DNA from: Tritrichomonas foetus
Lineage: Eukaryota > Parabasalia > Tritrichomonadida > Tritrichomonadidae
NCBI GenBank assembly: GCA_001839685.1
Contig: MLAK01001060.1
Location: 21,281-42,681, forward strand
Direction: 5' to 3'
DNA: 21,401 nucleotides
A program made the position numbers and the translations under genes. Numbering within the stretch: the stretch's first letter is position 1; each line of letters opens with the position of its first letter. The notes beneath the pieces are model-generated. The model saw only the letters and a program-made list of their open reading frames with translations, had not been told where the DNA came from and made no database searches. This document shows, in pieces, positions 17,785 to 21,401 of the stretch.

Positions 17785-18026
17785 GTTTTTGTTTCTTTCT
17801 TGAATAAATCGCTAGCACTATCGGTTTTATCATCATTTCCTTTTCCTTTTGGAGATTTAAGCAATTCGTCGTTGAGTGATTTTTTACTGATGGCTTTGAT
17901 CGCAACAAGCCGATGTGACCTAATGTGTATCGCTAAATAAACAACTGCGAACGATCCTTTACCGATTAATTTCTTGATTTGATAAGGGCCGATGAATGAT
18001 GGAAATGCCTCTTCTTCTTTCAGCAT
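17754..18026 (-). CDS. N-terminal fragment of the same protein kinase, frameshifted
   Basis: The 90-residue frame starts at ATG 18026, six bases after an initiator-like TCATT. It carries the N-lobe of a kinase: IGKGSFAVVYLA (21-32), VAIK with the ATP-binding Lys44, and FKKE (75-78), which would supply the C-helix Glu. The last ten residues (TWQCLIILSS) are out of frame with kinase sequence. The true continuation is in the frame that opens at 17784. A lost base near the A5 run (plus-strand T5 at 17786-17790) would explain the break. Residues 52-72 are a Lys/Ser/Asp-rich loop insertion in the N-lobe. Confidence 0.8.
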   Translation of the reverse strand: MLKEEEAFPSFIGPYQIKKLIGKGSFAVVYLAIHIRSHRLVAIKAISKKSLNDELLKSPKGKGNDDKTDSASDLFKKETKTWQCLIILSS

Positions 18027-18029
18027 AAA

Positions 18030-18034
18030 AATGA
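18030..18034 (-). promoter_or_regulatory. Initiator-like motif (TCATT) for the split kinase
   Basis: On the minus strand TCATT begins at 18034, with the putative start A at 18032, six bases before the ATG at 18026. This supports 18026 as the original start of the kinase gene. Confidence 0.45.
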
Positions 18035-18646
18035 TTTTATTTCCCCATTGATAGCAGAATTTTGATTGACTTCAGAATTATTTCAATAATGGACTTCCAG
18101 AATTCTTTGAACGTTTATTTTATATTTTTTATCAAAAGATTTCTTTGTTTCAATTGATTTATTTCAAAATGAATGGTATAAAATCATATTCAATAGATAT
18201 CAAATGTAATGAATTATTCAATTGTATTGAATTTCCAGCTTTTTCAGAGAGATTTTTTTGAATTGGACGTTTAACCAACTCCAAGATATTTCGAATCCAA
18301 ATTTCCTTGATGACTATCCTATATTTTGACCTGAATGAAATTTTAGAACTCCATTTTTCAAAGGTTTTCGAAAAAAATCTATTTTTCTATTATACCTGTT
18401 CATATTGTATGAAAAAAATTGAGAAAAATTAATGACTTTTTATGAGTTTTATATAATAAAGTCATATTGAATATTATCATCCAATTCAAAGAGTTTACTA
18501 AATTGAATACACAAAATTTATTGGAAAATTTGACAGCCTGTGCTGTAGTAACTGATAGTATTTTATTATTATTATTTTCCCTTCTAGGTTAATTGTTAAT
18601 TAAACTTTCACATATACGTATTCAAATTTGAATAGAATCACATTGA

Positions 18647-18699
18647 AGAACGATTTTCTATTTATTCAAAAACAGAATCTGTTTTCAGAAAATCGTTCT
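18647..18699. repeat. Nested palindrome (hairpin within hairpin)
   Basis: A perfect 13-base inverted repeat, AGAACGATTTTCT at 18647-18659 with its complement at 18687-18699, encloses a second one: AAAACAGA at 18669-18676 with its complement at 18678-18685. The inner arms are separated by a single base. The unpaired stretch is mostly the nine bases at 18660-18668. It lies in a non-coding stretch. Confidence 0.75.
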
Positions 18700-19403
18700 C
18701 TCATATTGAAAAAATAAAATTTTCTCACAGAGTTTTTTTGAATGTATTAATGATGTTTGTGACATCGAAAACTCAGGAAAATTTTATTTGACATTTTCTT
18801 TGGACTTATTCTTCAGAAGTGATTGATGACAGAGTTTCCCGTATAATGATGGATTAATTGAGACATCTTGGAAAATCATTTAGAAAAAGTTCACCAATAC
18901 AGAAACATTTCTTAAGTAAAATTTATATTTTCAAAGAAGTTTGAGTGTTTGCTTTAATTGAAATATATTTTGAATAGTTTATATATCAACATATTGATTT
19001 TTTTTCGAAAATAATTACCTTCTTTTCTCATCATGAATTTTTTTTTATATTGATTGTTTTGGAAGTTCGTAATGATATTTAATTTGCCTTGTATGAGATG
19101 GATACATAAATATATATCTGATCAGAATCAATAAAAATCCTTCTGAAATGTAAGTTTATACTACAAGGAATATATAACCTCAGTATATCATACTTTTCAC
19201 TTTATACAACAAACAGGCAACTATTCATTTTAATTCTAGAATTGAAATCGATGTGAAAGGGTTTCTATAGTTTCACTGGATAATTCCTTTGAATTCTATA
19301 CATACTGATGCATAATTACATGTCTATATTAATTTAGAACAAAATATGTGATACCATTAAATTGAGAAGTCGTATTTTATATCATTCTAGTCATCCTTAG
19401 AAA

Positions 19404-19899
19404 AAATAAACGGTATTTTTCACATTGTGTTGTTGAGCGGCCGGCCAAGTAACTCTATCGAATCTTGTAATCGGTAGAATTAATTTTTCGACTAAAAATT
19501 AATTAATTTTGGCAGGCATTTGTAAAATATGATACACCATATCTATTTCTTCATTTGAAATCGCAAAATGATACTCATCAAGAAAAGAAAAACTTTGAGT
19601 AGTATGTTCTATTTTTTCAGCTCGTATTTAACGGTATTATGAACTTTTATGATATATTGATTTAAACCACCAAATTCCTCAGGTGTTTGTGGAATTTTGA
19701 AGAATTTTGTAGAAATATCTTCAATTTCATTTTTAACTTGGTCAATTGTTTCGCCAGCAAATTTCTTAACTCTAAACAAAAGTCATTTATAAGATCTTTG
19801 AGATGATCATCAGTATTTTTCTTTGAAATCTATAAATAAATCTAATAAATATTTTAGCCAATCAGACAGAAAGAAAAACAAATGTATCATTAGCTCTTT
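19404..19899 (-). pseudogene. Decayed fragment of a dynein heavy chain (stem/linker region)
   Basis: Reading the minus strand in pieces gives a continuous dynein-like helical tail, broken by frameshifts. Around 19814-19899 one frame gives a piece with SDWLKYLLDLFIDFKEKY. A second frame gives TDDHLKDLINDFCLELR (about 19760-19830). A third, open over 19609-19770, includes KIPQTPEEFGGLNQYIIKVH (residues 25-44 of that frame). A fourth over 19499-19612 gives SFLDEYHFAISNEEIDMVYH and then QMPAKIN. After a TAA the same frame continues to about 19404. The phrases 'P.T.EE...L..YI' and 'FL.EY.F..S.EEID' are typical of the region before the linker in axonemal dynein heavy chains. At least three frameshifts and one stop show it is dead. 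Neither end can be placed exactly, and only a tiny part of a roughly 4000-residue gene is present. Confidence 0.6.
19438..19504. repeat. Cluster of palindromes near the dynein remnant
   Basis: Three inverted repeats occur side by side. GGCCGGCC at 19439-19446 is a GC-only 8-base palindrome in AT-rich surroundings. TCTATCGA at 19454-19461 pairs with TCGGTAGA at 19471-19478, with one G-T pair. AATTAATTTTT at 19478-19488 pairs perfectly with AAAAATTAATT at 19494-19504 over a five-base loop. I could not fit the set to a tRNA cloverleaf. Confidence 0.6.
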
Positions 19900-19904
19900 T
19901 CACA

Positions 19905-20081
19905 GGTGATTTATTCTATATTATATTTTTTTAAAAAATATTTGGAAGGCACAGGGTGGAGCTGATGTGGTGTCACTTTTTTACCAAAAACCAAACTTTC
20001 TGATATTTACAAAACTTATAAATAAAGTATAGAAAATAAATGTAAAGTTTTGAAATAATCAATAATTGCATCGGAAAAAAA
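19905..20081. other. Intergenic stretch before the C2-repeat gene
   Basis: This short AT-rich stretch lies between the dynein remnant and the promoter of the gene at 20092. No coding or RNA feature is recognisable. A more GC-rich block (about 19948-19976, around GGCACAGGGTGGAGCTGATG) stands out but cannot be assigned. Confidence 0.4.
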
Positions 20082-20086
20082 TCACT
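20082..20086 (+). promoter_or_regulatory. Initiator-like motif (TCACT) for the C2-repeat gene
   Basis: TCACT at 20082-20086 places a start A at 20084, eight bases before the ATG at 20092. Sequence and spacing fit the trichomonad initiator. Confidence 0.5.
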
Positions 20087-20091
20087 CGGTA

Positions 20092-21401
20092 ATGGCAAAA
20101 ATAGGATTCACAATCGCCCGTATAGGTGTTTCAGATATTGCATTTGACCCACCGAGAAATGCTAATATTTTTATTTCGGTTTCTTGTACAGAATGGGATC
20201 GTCTCAGAAAAGATCCACATGAAACAAATATTTCAAAAAATTGTTTATCAGCAACTTTTGACGACAACATAGAAATTCCAATTAATCAGTTTGATAAGGA
20301 TCAAGTCGAAGTTGAAGTATGCGAAGATATTCCTGGTTCAGAGCCGATTTTACTTTCGTCTGTTTCAATAACAGCAAATCAACTGCCTCCAGGAAACGGC
20401 CAGTGCTTTTTCCAGCTCAATAAAGAGAGCGCTGACATAAAAAATCCAGGACGGCTAAAAATCGAATACGAAGGCCCAGATGAAGATTACAGTGATGCTA
20501 CAGAACATCTTTATCCACCTCCCCGACCAATTAATGAAGATTCTGAGTCATCATTCCTTCATTATCAAAAGCCGAATCCAGGTCCACCAGTTGCCTTTCA
20601 AAAAGGTGGAAATGACGAAGAATACTATTCAGATTACAGCGAGATTGATGGAAAGAGACCAGGCCCAGCTGCCAAGCAAGACGACGGTTATGATTATTAT
20701 TCAACCAGTGCTACTCCACCAAATAATAATGCGGCCAAACCTCCTCAGAAACCAGCTGCAGTAGAGTACGATGATTATTATAGTGAAAGTGAAAACCCTC
20801 TACCAGTTTCCAAACCAGTTGCACCACCACTTGTGAATGATGATGATGACGATTATTATAGTGAAAGTGAAGCTACTCAGCCAGTTTCTAAACCAGTTGC
20901 ACAACCAACTGTAAATAATGATGACGATTATGATGATTATTCTGAAAGTGAAATATCAAAACCAGTTTCTCAACCAGTCGTTCAAAATAACAATGATGAT
21001 GAATATGACGACTATTCTGATATCGAACCTCCAACACCACAAAAGCCTCAAAATGCGACACTACCACAAAAACCAGTAGCCCCTCAAGATCCAGAATACA
21101 CAGAATATACCGAATACAGTGAATCCCCACAGCAGGCAAACAACCCACAGCCAAATCCTGCTCAACCAGCCAAACCAGACGACAGTTATGACTACTATAG
21201 TGAAGTTCCCCAACAACAACCAGCACAACCACCAAATCAACCAACTCAGCCAGCCAAACCAGATGATGGTTATGACTATTATAGTGAAGTTCCCCAACAG
21301 CAACAAGCTGCAAAACCACAAACACAGCAACAGCCAGATGATGGTTATGACTACTATAGTGAAGTTCCTCAACAACAACCAGCACAACAACCAAATCAAC
21401 C
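20092..21401 (+). CDS. C2-like domain protein with acidic Tyr/Ser repeats, cut by the right edge
   Basis: The frame opens at ATG 20092 and stays open for 436 codons to the window end, so the C-terminus is missing. Residues 1-125 form a beta-rich, C2-like domain (starting MAKIGFTIARIGVSDIAFDP and ending GRLKIEYEGP). From about residue 180 to the edge there are roughly ten copies of an acidic motif of the form DD(G/D)YDYYSE. Variants include YYSDYSE, YDDYYSESE, YDDYSDIE and EYTEYTEYSE. They are separated by Pro/Gln/Lys/Ala-rich spacers such as PVSKPVA or PQQQPAQ. The last three copies are nearly identical in DNA (21178, 21262, 21337). There is no signal peptide or membrane helix. The C2-like part suggests membrane binding. 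The repeat arm looks disordered, acidic and rich in phosphorylatable Tyr and Ser (inference). An initiator-like TCACT precedes the ATG by eight bases. Confidence 0.75.
   Translation, partial: MAKIGFTIARIGVSDIAFDPPRNANIFISVSCTEWDRLRKDPHETNISKNCLSATFDDNIEIPINQFDKDQVEVEVCEDIPGSEPILLSSVSITANQLPPGNGQCFFQLNKESADIKNPGRLKIEYEGPDEDYSDATEHLYPPPRPINEDSESSFLHYQKPNPGPPVAFQKGGNDEEYYSDYSEIDGKRPGPAAKQDDGYDYYSTSATPPNNNAAKPPQKPAAVEYDDYYSESENPLPVSKPVAPPLVNDDDDDYYSESEATQPVSKPVAQPTVNNDDDYDDYSESEISKPVSQPVVQNNNDDEYDDYSDIEPPTPQKPQNATLPQKPVAPQDPEYTEYTEYSESPQQANNPQPNPAQPAKPDDSYDYYSEVPQQQPAQPPNQPTQPAKPDDGYDYYSEVPQQQQAAKPQTQQQPDDGYDYYSEVPQQQPAQQPNQ
21178..21401 (+). repeat. Near-identical tandem repeat units in the C2-repeat gene
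   Basis: Three units beginning GA(C/T)GA(C/T) at 21178, 21262 and 21337 each encode DD(S/G)YDYYSEVPQQQ. They are spaced 84 and 75 bases apart, always in multiples of three. Their high DNA identity, compared with the diverged copies upstream (20620-21120), suggests recent expansion. The array may continue past the window. Confidence 0.75.

Larger units (their letters stand above)
18027..19403. other. Long AT-rich region without an intact gene
   Basis: About 1.4 kb with no open frame of useful length on either strand. It holds the nested palindrome at 18647-18699 and probably the promoter of the split kinase at its left end. Short protein-like phrases occur but none can be assigned to a family, and no tRNA or other RNA gene was recognised. 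Confidence 0.55.

Noticed and set aside
19454..19478. tRNA-Thr-like anticodon arm (CTTGTAA loop)
   Set aside because: The stem pairs around a 9-base loop, the 7-base loop would need a T-T mismatch, and no acceptor, D or T arm fits around it.
20888..21394. Minus-strand frame of 168 codons with Val/Leu/His-rich repeats
   Set aside because: It is the antisense of the repeat region of the C2-like gene and has no independent support.
1..21401. Mobile elements, CRISPR arrays, operons or defence systems
   Set aside because: No transposase, integrase, terminal inverted repeats, spacer arrays or prokaryotic gene clusters were seen; gene style is eukaryotic throughout.

Overview
The window looks like the nuclear genome of a parabasalid flagellate, most likely a trichomonad such as Tritrichomonas foetus. 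The DNA is AT-rich. Every recognisable gene is one uninterrupted reading frame in the standard code, with no introns seen. Short TCA(C/T)(A/T) initiator-like motifs lie 6-20 bases before several start codons. All twelve stop codons that can be read are TAA, half of them followed by A; trichomonads use UAAA at the stop codon as a poly(A) signal. A flagellar protein (CFAP100) and a dynein heavy chain remnant point to a flagellated cell. The species is inferred from style, not from a database match.

Layout from left to right: (1) <1-299 (-) is the start of an unrecognised protein. (2) 630-1319 (+) is an unrecognised protein with two hydrophobic C-terminal segments. (3) 2050-3486 (-) is CFAP100, a flagellar inner-arm dynein tether. 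(4) 3730-4419 (+) is a BAR-like protein of the FAM92/CIBAR type, divergent from CFAP100. (5) 4671-5945 (+) is an M18 aspartyl aminopeptidase homologue that lacks key metal and catalytic residues. (6) 6170-6775 (+) is a Rab-like GTPase. (7) 7321-7869 (-) is a type I membrane protein. (8) 8225-9583 (-) is a nucleostemin/GNL3-type circularly permuted GTPase. (9) 10081-11241 (+) is a STE20/germinal-centre kinase. (10) 11499-13163 (-) is a GOST-family (Wntless/TMEM181-like) multispan protein. (11) 13976-14797 (+) is a C2-like protein. (12) 15077-16255 (+) is a secreted histidine acid phosphatase. (13) 16672-18026 (-) is a CAMK-like kinase split by a one-base frameshift. (14) About 2 kb without an intact gene follows; it contains a decayed dynein heavy chain fragment (about 19404-19899, -) and several palindromes. 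(15) 20092->21401 (+) is a C2-like protein with about ten acidic Tyr/Ser repeats, running off the right edge.

The genes do not form one pathway. Themes are the flagellum (CFAP100, dynein remnant, perhaps the FAM92-like protein), membrane traffic and membrane binding (Rab, BAR, GOST, two C2-like proteins), signalling (two kinases) and ribosome biogenesis (GNL3). The items most worth a second look are the metal-site-deficient M18 protein, the frameshifted kinase, the dynein remnant and the repeat-rich C2 protein.
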